This document shows, piece by piece, positions 1 to 9,018 of a stretch of DNA of 23,475 nt. Numbering within the stretch: the stretch's first letter is position 1; every line of letters starts with the position of its first letter. Source of the stretch: Lachnospiraceae bacterium (GTDB lineage Bacteria; Bacillota_A; Clostridia; Lachnospirales; Lachnospiraceae); contig JAEEXJ010000050.1 in NCBI GenBank assembly GCA_016291475.1, forward strand, positions 1 to 23,475. Direction: 5' to 3'. Made by a program: the position numbers and the translations under genes. The notes below the pieces were generated by a model, which had not been told where the DNA came from, searched no databases, and was given only the letters and a program-made list of their open reading frames with translations.

Positions 1-42
1 GAGAATACTCTCGAGGCTATTGAAAGAATCAAAAAACTGTGA
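1..42 (+). CDS. 3' end of an upstream gene (partial)
   Basis: The first 42 bases read in frame 1 as ENTLEAIERIKKL followed by TGA. This looks like the charged, helical C-terminus of a protein whose body lies outside the window. Thirteen residues are too few to name a family. The call is supported by the strong intrinsic terminator that begins 50 bases after the stop, as expected at the end of a transcription unit. The frame is open from base 1, so the tail could still be chance. Confidence 0.5.
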   Translation, partial: ENTLEAIERIKKL

Positions 43-91
43 TATAGTCTGACCACGCCTTAAAGGCGATTATCTGTTAAAACGTTCAAAT

Positions 92-137
92 AAGAGACTT
101 ATGTTTTCCCAAAGGGGAGACGTGGGTCTCTTTTTTT
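92..137 (+). terminator. Rho-independent terminator, 19-bp stem
   Basis: Bases 92-110 pair continuously with 114-132, leaving an AAA loop at 111-113. The pairs include several G-T (G-U in RNA) wobbles. A run of seven T occupies 131-137. It should end the transcript of the partial upstream gene. It finishes only 18 bases before the first possible start codon of the next gene, so any promoter for that gene would have to lie before or inside the hairpin, which could make it act as an attenuator. Confidence 0.85.
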
Positions 138-155
138 GTTGCATCAAAAGGAGGC

Positions 156-3100
156 ATGGTGTTGAAGAAATCAATGAAAAAATTTGAAGAGATGATCATG
201 TTTGTACTTATGGTCATTTCCGTATCCGCACTTATCCTGCTGCTTTCATATGCGGGGGACAGAGTTTCCGCAGCTGATTTGCCCGGGCCGGACAGTGTGC
301 TTGAGTCATACCAAAACAATCCGTACATAAGATTTTACGAAGGGGATGAAGGAATAGCTTGGACCACCATACATCCGGACGGATATTCGATCAACGCAAA
401 CGGAGTATATACCTATGGAGGCGGGATCGGTATATACCGAAAACCTGACGGAACCGAGGTAATACCTGACGGCGTCGTATCCAGAAGGGAACTGGCTGGC
501 CCGCTGCCTGCGGGACATCACTACTATGCAAAACCTTTGAACAATACGGTTATTCCGGTGGGGAGATGGGTGATATCCCAATCCGAAGCACGTTGCATTC
601 ACGGTCCTTTCTCGGCATGCAGGGATTTCGAATATTACGGAATTAACGGTTTGTCGAACAGTAAATGTCACGAAAGATATGATTCCGGATGGATAGCATA
701 TTGCGCCGATTGCGGTAAACAGATAACGGGACTCGTATATACGAATGATGACTGCGTAAGGCGTATCGGTTATGTATTTGCCGGTGATGATGAATTCATA
801 AAAAAGTACCCGGCCGAATATCTCTTTGTATGTCCCATATGCGGAGATAATCTGGAAAACGATCTTCACATGGTATCCCATGACTGTAAATGTTTTATTT
901 CCGCAAACAGATACAGAATCGTCTATGACGGAAACGGTGCATCAATAGGGAATATGGAGAAGTCCGTCTGCTATTACGGAAATGCTTCGGAATACGAAGG
1001 AAGAAACGTAACAGGTGCATTGACACTCAGAGAGAATCTATACGTTAAGCCGGGATACCACTTTGCGGGATGGAGCGATTCTCCCGATGGACAGGTTATT
1101 TTCGCGGACGGATGCACTACGGCTTCCATAGAAAACTATTTTACTTATCTGTCGGATACCGGGGATGAGAGTAATGACAGAGAGATAAAGCTGTATGCGG
1201 TATGGAAAAGATCGGATTGCATACTGGGCGTTTCAGGCGGATGCTTTGAAGATAATAAGGGATCCTATAACGGAGTGAAATCGGGAACTTTTGAAGCAGG
1301 TAAGAATTATTTCCTGAAGGGATGTATGTATGAAACGGAGATTGATCCGAGACATCTGACAGCACCTTCCGGATACAGGATAGATCTTGTTGTACCCGGC
1401 GGAATACAGATGCAGGCCATATATGCCTCATCTTCCCTTACGGGATGGGAGTTTGATTCGGATGATGCAAATGCAGGGACTTTTTCCTATACCGAAGGGG
1501 ACATGCATTACGGTGGAAGACTATCCGGAAGGATAACAAATGCTGAGTCCGACGGAAGCTTTGCTTATATACATTCATCGCCGGTGAATAACAATATTGA
1601 CCGGGCAACGGCTGTGTGGAAGAGTACATCGGTGATATTACCTGAAGCTTTTTTCCCCGGAAAGACATTTGACGGATGGTATACGGATCCGAATCTAAAT
1701 CCTGACACATATGTCGGAAAAAACGGAGATATTTATATTCCCGCATCGGATACAGTTTTATATGCGGGTTTTACCGGACTTGATCTTACCGCAGCACCTG
1801 ATTATATGGGCACCGTGGATTTCGGGACTTTGAGATATAACGGTCTTACGGATCTTTCCATCGGCCGATCCACCGAATATGACATATACAAATATTTCAT
1901 TTCTTCGGATTATCCGGCTTGTAACTGGGTTGAAGCTGCCACTGATGATAGGGGAGGATACGGAGGAAGCGCTGTAAGGACATTTTCGGGCGGCGGGAAA
2001 TATTCCGAATACACAGCACCTGTTTCGGGGATATACACTTTTGAATTATGGGGCGCCGCAGGAGCATCCTACGATAAATACAAGGGTGAGAACGGTGAGT
2101 ATTCCAGCTGCAGGATTTATCTGAAAAAGGGCGATAAGGTCGGCATATATACAGGAAGCGCCGGGACGGTGACGAGCGGAAGTTCAGGTACGAACTGCTA
2201 CGGAGGTGAGGGCTCGTATATATCCGTGAACGGAAATGTCATAATGTCATCATCCGGTGGTAAGGGTGCGTCATTTATCCTGAATGTCCGGAAAGAATAT
2301 AACTACACGGGCTCTGTACAGACCTTTATCGCTGAAACGGAAGGAGATTACACTCTTCAGGTCTGGGGTGCGGAAGGCGGTGAGGTATCAAACGGAGGAG
2401 AGAATTCGGGAAAAGGCGGTTATGCGACGGGAAGAGTTCATTTAAATCAGGGCAGCGTTTTATATATCTGTGTCGGCGGACGGGGCGGTTATAACGGCGG
2501 AGGTGCCGGCGGATATGATGCATGGTGGGGACGCGGCGGAAGCGGCGGAGGAGCCACACATATCGCATCGAGAAACGGTGTTCTCAGAGATCTTTCCGCA
2601 TATAAGAATAGTATTTATCTGGTTGCCGGCGGTGGTGGCGGTGCAGGCGGCTCTCAGGCATCATCGGGTGCAGGCGGCGGATATACGGGCGGTGTAGGTC
2701 ATTCTCCCTGGCCAGATGGAGAGTGTACCGTAGGCGGAGGAACCGCTGCTGCTCCGGGGCGGTCCGGAAGCGAAGGCATAACCATCGGCGGCTTCGGATA
2801 CGGCGGTGCCGGTATTTCATATTATCCCGATGAAAACATTTCTGCCATGGTGAACAATGGCGGAGGGGGAGGAGGATGGTACGGCGGCGCGGGCGGTGAT
2901 GCCAAGCAAAAATCCTACGGTTGCGGAGGCGGCGGTGGAAGCGGGTATATAGGGGGCGTTTCCGGCGGAAGCATGTCAACCGGTGTAAGAAGCGGAAACG
3001 GATTTGCTGTCATAACCTGTTCGGTCAACATAGTCGGAACCGCGGCAAGAGGACGTTCCACATCATTTTTGCCGGGGGCTTTACTATATTCCGGATATAA

Positions 3101-5003
3101 AGTAACGTCTCATTCCGCTTGTGTATACCCATCATCGGATCCTTCCAAGGCCGGTTTTTGTACTATCACGGAACCTGCGGAGGTTTTCTATAATTCATCC
3201 GCATGTAAGATACTGTCACAGGATCTGGCTTCACCGGATCCTGTATCCGGTGTGGATTTAAGATACGATGCATCATCCGGAATCCTTGATATCAGCTGGG
3301 ATATGCCGGATGACAACGGAACTGAATATTATTATGTGGCCCGTGCTTACAGATCTTCGGATGTTTTTGCAGGAATTACCGATAAGTATGCATCAACATC
3401 CGTAGAGACCCTGAATATCAAAACGGGAGTATATAAATATATTTACGTGACGGATTCTTCTCCCGTAAGAGATGCTTCATATGTGAGAAATTACGGAACA
3501 GGTATACTGACCTCCTGGTCGTCCGTATCGGGAACATATCCGGGCGCTATGTTTTCCGAATGGTATGAGCGTGCCTCTGCCGAAGCAAGGAGGACGAGGA
3601 TAGAATATGTCCCTTCCGGAAATGACAGGTACATTCACATCGTATGCGCAGACAGAGCAGGAAATATCAGTGCCGTATTGAATGCATCAATAGACGGGGA
3701 GGGCGCATTTATTCCATATCCTGTTGTAACCGAAAATATGAGTGTTCTTTCCGCTCCGAATGTCTATGCTGATCCGGAAAGAGAAAACACATATTATGTG
3801 AGGGCTGACGGACATGCGGATTTTTCGCTTCAGTATTCCGCATATATTAATGGATATGCAAGAAGCACATACCAGATAGATACCGCACGCATACATTTAA
3901 GCGGAAGTGAATATTCGGAGATTACTTTTGAGAGAAATCCGAATGTTACCTCTGATACTGCGGCACTGCCTGCAGCTGCTTCCGTGTTCGGCCCGTTTCC
4001 CATGAGCCTTACGGAAGTGTCGGGCGGCTTGAGGACAAATCGCTCCGCAGCTCTTTCTTTTACGGGAACTTTTACTGCTTTATCGGAAGAAGAGATGTAT
4101 ATATATCCATCGGCGCATGCACATCTCGAATCCGGTACGGAAATAGTATCAAGCGATCCGGCAGATGACAGGGGGCATGGTCTTACGATAATAGGTGATG
4201 CACATGCTCCTCAGTGCATGGCGGCCGTTAACGGATCGGAGTATGAAGAGCTGTCACTTGTAAACATCTCAAATGTCTCCGCAACCCATGTGGTGGACAG
4301 AAGATACGAGGATGTAGACATAGATATTTATGTGACGGATCCGGGCTCAGGCCTTAAGGATAACTTTTATGTCCGGGTGATCAATCTGGACAACGGGCTG
4401 GAAGGAGAGTATACGAGCTCAGGTGAGCATCTGTATCTTCAGTTGAAACAGGACCCCGATTCCGAGAATCCATGCTTTGACAATATGCTGTTTAACGGCA
4501 GATTCATCATAAGTGTTACCGCCGAGGATAATGTTGGAAATAAGGAAACTCAGGAAAGTGCGGGGCTTACGGAACTTGATGTAAGCGGTGAGATCGTAAG
4601 AACGTTGGATACTGTGACCGGACCCTTAACTGATGACGAGGGAAGACCATATATCAAGAAAGGAGAGAGCGGTTATGTTATCTCGCGGGTATGGGGGTAC
4701 CCTGATGCCGTGCTGGTTTCTTTTGACGATGTGAGTCTTTCGGAATATGACGTTTTGTATGTCACGGACGGAGGGATACCGGACAGCCTCTCCGGATTTG
4801 AGGGGAGAATCGTATATACTGATTCCCCCGAATACCTTTTCGAAAATAATACGGACTTTACCGTTCCGCTTGATTATGATGGAACCGGTATCAAAGTTAC
4901 GATAACGGGATTTAAGGGTGACGATGAGATTACCTGGGAAACGGAATGTGAAGTAATTTCTTCGGGAAGCGTTCTTGATGAATTGATGACGGTGCTGAGA
5001 TGA
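156..5003 (+). CDS. Very large secreted mosaic surface protein (InlB-type repeats, Gly-rich region, Fn3/Ig-like modules)
   Basis: The product is 1615 aa with an N-terminal signal (basic start, hydrophobic core about residues 13-34, likely cleavage after VSA at 39). Residues 147-246 hold an extracellular Cys/His cluster: C147, H149, C155, C171, H172, CADC 183-186, CPIC 226-229, H242, C244, C246. About 253-351 resembles a Listeria-Bacteroides/InlB B repeat (YDGNG, GYHFAGWSDSPDG, YAVWK), with a second partial copy near 495-540 (FDGWYTDPN). About 615-951 is glycine-rich, with two FELWGAAG/LQVWGAEGG-type starts (W632, W737), like the Gly-rich domain seen in ALK/LTK. About 1027-1180 and 1387-1470 look Fn3/Ig-like. 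No LPXTG or C-terminal membrane segment is visible, so it is probably released or held non-covalently. AGGAGG (149-154) is only 1 base from ATG 156 but 4 from GTG 159 and 7 from TTG 162, so the true start may be one of those. Function unknown; surface adhesion or binding is a guess. Confidence 0.85.
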   Translation: MVLKKSMKKFEEMIMFVLMVISVSALILLLSYAGDRVSAADLPGPDSVLESYQNNPYIRFYEGDEGIAWTTIHPDGYSINANGVYTYGGGIGIYRKPDGTEVIPDGVVSRRELAGPLPAGHHYYAKPLNNTVIPVGRWVISQSEARCIHGPFSACRDFEYYGINGLSNSKCHERYDSGWIAYCADCGKQITGLVYTNDDCVRRIGYVFAGDDEFIKKYPAEYLFVCPICGDNLENDLHMVSHDCKCFISANRYRIVYDGNGASIGNMEKSVCYYGNASEYEGRNVTGALTLRENLYVKPGYHFAGWSDSPDGQVIFADGCTTASIENYFTYLSDTGDESNDREIKLYAVWKRSDCILGVSGGCFEDNKGSYNGVKSGTFEAGKNYFLKGCMYETEIDPRHLTAPSGYRIDLVVPGGIQMQAIYASSSLTGWEFDSDDANAGTFSYTEGDMHYGGRLSGRITNAESDGSFAYIHSSPVNNNIDRATAVWKSTSVILPEAFFPGKTFDGWYTDPNLNPDTYVGKNGDIYIPASDTVLYAGFTGLDLTAAPDYMGTVDFGTLRYNGLTDLSIGRSTEYDIYKYFISSDYPACNWVEAATDDRGGYGGSAVRTFSGGGKYSEYTAPVSGIYTFELWGAAGASYDKYKGENGEYSSCRIYLKKGDKVGIYTGSAGTVTSGSSGTNCYGGEGSYISVNGNVIMSSSGGKGASFILNVRKEYNYTGSVQTFIAETEGDYTLQVWGAEGGEVSNGGENSGKGGYATGRVHLNQGSVLYICVGGRGGYNGGGAGGYDAWWGRGGSGGGATHIASRNGVLRDLSAYKNSIYLVAGGGGGAGGSQASSGAGGGYTGGVGHSPWPDGECTVGGGTAAAPGRSGSEGITIGGFGYGGAGISYYPDENISAMVNNGGGGGGWYGGAGGDAKQKSYGCGGGGGSGYIGGVSGGSMSTGVRSGNGFAVITCSVNIVGTAARGRSTSFLPGALLYSGYKVTSHSACVYPSSDPSKAGFCTITEPAEVFYNSSACKILSQDLASPDPVSGVDLRYDASSGILDISWDMPDDNGTEYYYVARAYRSSDVFAGITDKYASTSVETLNIKTGVYKYIYVTDSSPVRDASYVRNYGTGILTSWSSVSGTYPGAMFSEWYERASAEARRTRIEYVPSGNDRYIHIVCADRAGNISAVLNASIDGEGAFIPYPVVTENMSVLSAPNVYADPERENTYYVRADGHADFSLQYSAYINGYARSTYQIDTARIHLSGSEYSEITFERNPNVTSDTAALPAAASVFGPFPMSLTEVSGGLRTNRSAALSFTGTFTALSEEEMYIYPSAHAHLESGTEIVSSDPADDRGHGLTIIGDAHAPQCMAAVNGSEYEELSLVNISNVSATHVVDRRYEDVDIDIYVTDPGSGLKDNFYVRVINLDNGLEGEYTSSGEHLYLQLKQDPDSENPCFDNMLFNGRFIISVTAEDNVGNKETQESAGLTELDVSGEIVRTLDTVTGPLTDDEGRPYIKKGESGYVISRVWGYPDAVLVSFDDVSLSEYDVLYVTDGGIPDSLSGFEGRIVYTDSPEYLFENNTDFTVPLDYDGTGIKVTITGFKGDDEITWETECEVISSGSVLDELMTVLR

Positions 5004-5045
5004 ATTATAATAACGGTATCAATAAGTAATTGCGAGGATACTTCT

Positions 5046-6047
5046 TTGAAAAAGACTAAAAGTTTATTAGGTATTTTATTTTTGGCGCTGGTATTTGCAT
5101 TTATATTCCCCGGCAGGGTGCATGCCGCTCCCGGAGCCGGTATGGGTACTGTTTTTCCTGTAAAGACAAGTGATTCGCCGGAAAGCGCCGTTTCAACACA
5201 GCAGGTTTGCCTTAACGGGATCAATTTCATAGTTGATACCTATCATGACAGGATTCTTTACAACGATTCGGAAAATCTCGAATATAATCTGTTTTCATGG
5301 AAAGTTATGGCTGATGATTTTAACAAGCCTCACTCAATAACTTCCGACGGGCTGATCTATCTTGTTACCGATACGGATAACAACAGGGTTGCCACTTATG
5401 CCAGAATTCCCACCGGTGAATTCATCGAGCTGCAGAGCTTTGAGAATGTGGGTATCAGACCTCATTACTGTGTATATGATGCCCCTACCGCTTCTTTCTA
5501 TGTATGGAGTTCATACACGGGTGAGATGTACATTTATAAGAGAAGCGCCGGATCGTACAATGTTACTCTTTCCGCTGTCAAGAAGATTCCGGCACTTTAC
5601 GGATTATATACAAGATCCTTTACCATAGACGGAAATAATATACTCCTGTGCAGTCAGGGCGCAGGCGGTATCGTAGTGGTCAACAAGAGGACTTTCAGAT
5701 TTGTGGGAGCTTATCCCGTTCCCGACGAACTTGGCGGTGTGGTCCAGGTAGTCCATGTGGGAACACATTATTATCTGACCACTTCATCCGACAGGTACGG
5801 TAACATGAATATGGCAAGGACTGTCAGGAGCACTTCTCTCGCGGGATTTATGAATCTGGCAACCTGTGAGGATGTGACCGCTTATCTCGGAGGATTAACG
5901 GGATTGCAGATCCCCTATTATATAACCGAAAGTGGTGGTCTGTATTACGTAAGGCTCATCGGTCAGGCATCGGGATATGAAGACAAAGGAAGTGTATTTA
6001 CCGAAGATGCCTTCGGAAATATTATTCTCTTAAGCAACTGGCCCTGA
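5046..6047 (+). CDS. Secreted NHL/beta-propeller-like protein
   Basis: This 333-aa protein starts at TTG 5046, with GAGG at 5034-5037 eight bases upstream; no better start precedes the signal peptide. Residues 1-27 form a Sec signal ending VHA. The mature part is rich in repeated beta-strand patterns. The segment around 95-122 (KPHSI, DGLIYLVTDTDNNRVATY) closely follows the NHL repeat pattern, so a beta-propeller is likely. It has no membrane anchor or sorting motif. It lies 42 bases after the giant secreted protein with no terminator between, so the two are probably co-transcribed and may act together outside the cell. No catalytic motif is recognised; a role in binding is inference only. 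Confidence 0.8.
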   Translation: MKKTKSLLGILFLALVFAFIFPGRVHAAPGAGMGTVFPVKTSDSPESAVSTQQVCLNGINFIVDTYHDRILYNDSENLEYNLFSWKVMADDFNKPHSITSDGLIYLVTDTDNNRVATYARIPTGEFIELQSFENVGIRPHYCVYDAPTASFYVWSSYTGEMYIYKRSAGSYNVTLSAVKKIPALYGLYTRSFTIDGNNILLCSQGAGGIVVVNKRTFRFVGAYPVPDELGGVVQVVHVGTHYYLTTSSDRYGNMNMARTVRSTSLAGFMNLATCEDVTAYLGGLTGLQIPYYITESGGLYYVRLIGQASGYEDKGSVFTEDAFGNIILLSNWP

Positions 6048-6066
6048 TATAAAAATGACGGTGGAG

Positions 6067-6143
6067 AATGTGAAACAGGGGGACGGTTCTGTCGTTCCAC
6101 AAGATTCTTGTGGAACGACAGAACCGTCCCCCTGTTTCACATT
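6067..6143. repeat. 77-bp perfect palindrome, REP/MITE-like
   Basis: Bases 6067-6104 are the exact reverse complement of 6106-6143 around a single central base at 6105. That gives two 38-base arms without a mismatch. It lies between convergent genes, 19 bases after one stop and 8 bases before the other. The arms carry GGGACGGTTC (6080-6089). As RNA it would form a very stable hairpin from either direction, so it could end both transcripts even though no long T tract follows. Length, perfection and intergenic place suggest a REP-type or miniature mobile repeat; this is inferred, since only one full copy is in the window. Confidence 0.85.
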
Positions 6144-6151
6144 TATTTGAT

Positions 6152-7291
6152 TTAATTACCGGATACATCCGAAACATATCCTTCGGGAACCACATGGACT
6201 ACGCCTATCACTCCGATGAATGCCGGAGAGAAGATGTGCTGTGTGAGTCCTTCTCTGATCTCACCCTCCCATGCCGCGTGCATATGTCCGGCAAGAACGT
6301 AAGCACAATTCGAATCTTCGTCGTAAAGCATGTTCAGGTATTCCCACATGTCCGCATCGGGAATATAGTTTTCACTGTTAGGTGCCCAGTAGTAGATCTT
6401 GTTTCTTACAAGCATGGAGAGCATCTCCAGCGTGGGATCCGTCTGTGAATAATATGGAACGTGGGTTGCGGCTATAACCGGTACGCCTCTTGAATAAAGA
6501 TCTCTCAACACTTCCATCTGCTCGGCGCCGGGCTTTTTGATGGAATTGTTGACGCCTGCGATGATGAATTCCCCAAGATCAATATATTTATGGGTATAGT
6601 CATCACCGTCGAGCTCTTCGTGAAGTGCCTGAGCTTTATAATCGTCAAAGCCGGTGCTTCCGTCACTGTACCATGTTCCGTAATCGTGATCAGCTCTTAT
6701 ATACAGAATTCGGTCCTGAGGGTATTTCAGTCTGTTGAATCCTGCTGTAAGTGTCTCCATATTAGAGGTGCTGCAATAATCAAGAAGGTCTCCTCCGAAT
6801 ATTACCGCATCAAAATCATTATAGTTGAGATAATCTACGATCTTGGGCCACAGATCTGCGCCGTGTATTCCGTCGGGAGTGACGGAAAGAGTTTCATATC
6901 TGGTCTCCACCGTCTCAAGGCTTCCCTCCGATACATCGCCTGCCTCATGATCTGTGATCATATGGATATCCGAAACCCAGGCTATGGTATAGGCTTTTTC
7001 CAGACCGGGGATCTCGATATAAACATTTTCTTCTACAAAATTATAATCCGGTGCCGGATATGTTACGGGTTCCGGCTCGGGCTCGGGTTCAGGTTCCTGC
7101 TCCGGTTCAGGTTCGGGCAACTGCTCGGGAATATCTGCCACCTCAACTTCTTCGGGTGCCCCGGTATCGGGGTTTGGGAGTACAAAGAAAAGAATGAGGC
7201 CCGCAACGGTCAGAAACAGCAATATTGCAGACAGGATCATCGTGATCTTGCTGTCCGTATCCGGAGTATTTTTCTTTTTTTCAGGTGCCAT
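6152..7291 (-). CDS. Membrane-anchored calcineurin-like metallophosphoesterase
   Basis: This is a 379-aa predicted hydrolase acting outside the membrane. A short cytoplasmic head is followed by a membrane segment (about 16-38) and a PEPEP-rich spacer (54-75) that would hold the catalytic domain away from the membrane. Metallophosphoesterase motifs are in order: D107-x-H109, GGD with D167, the RADHD block (H201, D202), H276 in ATHVPY, and GHMH with H335 and H337. Family members usually have GNH(D/E) at the fourth site; here the metal-binding Asn is Asp200. These residues predict a two-metal phosphoesterase, but the substrate (nucleotide, phospholipid, sugar phosphate or other) cannot be read from sequence. 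Its ATG overlaps the stop of the preceding minus-strand gene by one base (TAATG), so translation is coupled to that zinc-ribbon membrane protein. Confidence 0.9.
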   Translation of the reverse strand: MAPEKKKNTPDTDSKITMILSAILLFLTVAGLILFFVLPNPDTGAPEEVEVADIPEQLPEPEPEQEPEPEPEPEPVTYPAPDYNFVEENVYIEIPGLEKAYTIAWVSDIHMITDHEAGDVSEGSLETVETRYETLSVTPDGIHGADLWPKIVDYLNYNDFDAVIFGGDLLDYCSTSNMETLTAGFNRLKYPQDRILYIRADHDYGTWYSDGSTGFDDYKAQALHEELDGDDYTHKYIDLGEFIIAGVNNSIKKPGAEQMEVLRDLYSRGVPVIAATHVPYYSQTDPTLEMLSMLVRNKIYYWAPNSENYIPDADMWEYLNMLYDEDSNCAYVLAGHMHAAWEGEIREGLTQHIFSPAFIGVIGVVHVVPEGYVSDVSGN

Positions 7292-8988
7292 TATCTGTTA
7301 ACCCTGATATTCTCTCTGATCCAGGCTCTGGTCTGAGCGGAAGTTCCGTTGGTGTAGCTTATCTGGTATGCAGGGTTAGCATCTCCGCTTATATCATTGA
7401 AGATCCAGAAATGGTTCATCTCGATATGAGTTTCATCAGCCTTCTTGGGATCGAGAACGACTATGACGCCGTCGAATGACTGCATCTTCTCTATTTCATT
7501 ATTGAAAGCAACGGTATAAGGAGCATTGTCGATTCCCGCTTTGTCACAATAATAGATTCCGTCATGGAGAAGCATGAGATTGTAGTCGGTATCTTTAAGA
7601 ACGGAGTCGATCCTGTCCAGTGCGTCCTCATAAGTCATCTCTCCGCTTGCGATTCCGGTCTCGATATCTTTTCTGGTCTTCCATGCAAGGGAATAGATCA
7701 GGCGGAGTCTCATGGGATCGTCGGGATCATCTTCGTTAAAGAGGATCCTGTTACCGTTCTCATCTGTGATGGAAGCGGCATCTTCCATAAGCTCCCATGC
7801 CTCGTCCCTTGACCAGTTCTCACGGGCGGTTATTTCGTTGATCGCAAAGATGTATTTGTCTCTGTAGGTGTCGATGAGAGCATCTGCCTCAGCGGGTATA
7901 CCGCAGTCATCGAATTTGATGCCTGCGTTGGTCATGGCATCGGCATATCCGAGGATCTCATCATAATCCATTCTTGACTGGATATAGAGGCCTGAACTTA
8001 CCTTCTGTCCGTCCAGAAGAGCAATGGAAGCTCTGACCTGTGCGGCGTACTTTTCGAATACTTCGGCAGCTTCTTTGGAAACATCATCGGCAAGTCCGTA
8101 CTTTCCGGCAAGGGTGATGTATCCGTCGAGAGCATTTCCGTAATCTTCGGTGATATATTCGGACTTGTCGCCTTCTTCAACAGCGGCGTAGATCTCGTCC
8201 ATTATGTCACTGATCTCCTGACGTCTTGCTTCGTCTGCTTCGGGATCTTCCTCGGGCTCTTCGCCTTCTTCGCCATCGCCTTCCTCATCGGATGTTTCAT
8301 CGCCCGGATTGTCGATGCTTTCTTCGGAATCGTGTGTATTTCCGGATCCCATTCCTGAGAATACTCCGGCAGATTTAAGCGCAAGAAGTATTGCTACGAT
8401 GATCGCACAGATCGCAAGCACGATAAGAATGATAAGTCCCTTGGAACTCTTCTTAGGTTTTTCTTCGGCAGCGGGAGAACTCTGAACGGGAGCATCCTGA
8501 GCAGCCTGTGCGGGCTCTTTTGCTGTTGAAGCAAGTACGGATGAAGCGCCTGCGGGCTTTTGGGTTTTATCAACAGCGGTTCCGCACTTGGTACAGAATT
8601 TGGCTCCGGGCTGCATCTTTGCTCCGCACTTGATACAGAAAACAGGGGGAGCGGAGACGGGAGTCTTTACGATAAGTGACTCGGGATCTTTGATATCGGG
8701 CTCTGCCTTGATGTTCTCGGGCTTTATGGGCTCGATCTTAGCGGTTCCCTGTTTTGCGGGCTCTTCCTTTTTTACCTCAGGCTCTGTAAGGTTCATGGGC
8801 TTGGGGGTTATGATAACGGGCTGAGCGGAAGCGGGCTTCTTTTCCTCTGCCTTGGTTTCTTCTTTTGCAGATTCTTCCTTTTTAACTTCTTCAGCTGAAG
8901 GAGTGTTGTTTTCAGGAATCTTGGTTCCGCACTTGATGCAGAATTTTTCCTGACCTGTGAGTTCGGTCTGACAATTAGGACATTTCAT
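7291..8988 (-). CDS. Double-zinc-ribbon, single-TM protein with acidic spacer and extracytoplasmic helical domain
   Basis: The 565-aa product has two cytoplasmic zinc ribbons: C3/C6/C17/C20 and C118/C121/C132/C135, each CxxC-x10-CxxC. They are joined by a Lys/Glu/Pro/Ala-rich linker. A membrane segment covers about 184-204. An Asp/Glu-rich stretch (219-256) leads into a mostly helical outer domain of about 300 residues that I do not recognise. N-in topology follows from the basic KPKKSSK before the segment. The RBS GGGAG (9002-8998) sits 9 bases from the ATG. It is the first gene of a two-gene minus operon with the metallophosphoesterase and is divergent from the ABC operon. The layout resembles the zinc-ribbon protein at 13829-16159, suggesting linked roles. 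Zinc ribbons of this kind usually mediate protein or nucleic-acid contacts; which applies here is unknown. Confidence 0.85.
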   Translation of the reverse strand: MKCPNCQTELTGQEKFCIKCGTKIPENNTPSAEEVKKEESAKEETKAEEKKPASAQPVIITPKPMNLTEPEVKKEEPAKQGTAKIEPIKPENIKAEPDIKDPESLIVKTPVSAPPVFCIKCGAKMQPGAKFCTKCGTAVDKTQKPAGASSVLASTAKEPAQAAQDAPVQSSPAAEEKPKKSSKGLIILIVLAICAIIVAILLALKSAGVFSGMGSGNTHDSEESIDNPGDETSDEEGDGEEGEEPEEDPEADEARRQEISDIMDEIYAAVEEGDKSEYITEDYGNALDGYITLAGKYGLADDVSKEAAEVFEKYAAQVRASIALLDGQKVSSGLYIQSRMDYDEILGYADAMTNAGIKFDDCGIPAEADALIDTYRDKYIFAINEITARENWSRDEAWELMEDAASITDENGNRILFNEDDPDDPMRLRLIYSLAWKTRKDIETGIASGEMTYEDALDRIDSVLKDTDYNLMLLHDGIYYCDKAGIDNAPYTVAFNNEIEKMQSFDGVIVVLDPKKADETHIEMNHFWIFNDISGDANPAYQISYTNGTSAQTRAWIRENIRVNR

Positions 8989-9018
8989 ATTTAATATCTC
9001 CCTTTTATCATATGAGAG

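Noticed and set aside
43..91. Short riboswitch-like leader (hairpin 56-68) before the giant gene
   Set aside because: The segment has only a 5-bp stem and is too short for the known aptamers I could compare; only the terminator is supported.
2326..2979. Antisense open frames rich in Arg/His/Pro opposite the glycine-rich region
   Set aside because: They follow from GGC/GGA-rich coding on the other strand and carry no start signals.
2470..3000. Gly-rich coding repeats considered as a CRISPR-like or satellite repeat
   Set aside because: The units are irregular, lack spacers of fixed length, and are explained by a glycine-rich protein domain.
6590..7336. 248-codon plus-strand frame with hydrophobic and repeated segments opposite the phosphoesterase
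   Set aside because: It is a shadow of the phosphoesterase gene; the hydrophobic repeats mirror the PEPEP spacer and membrane segment.
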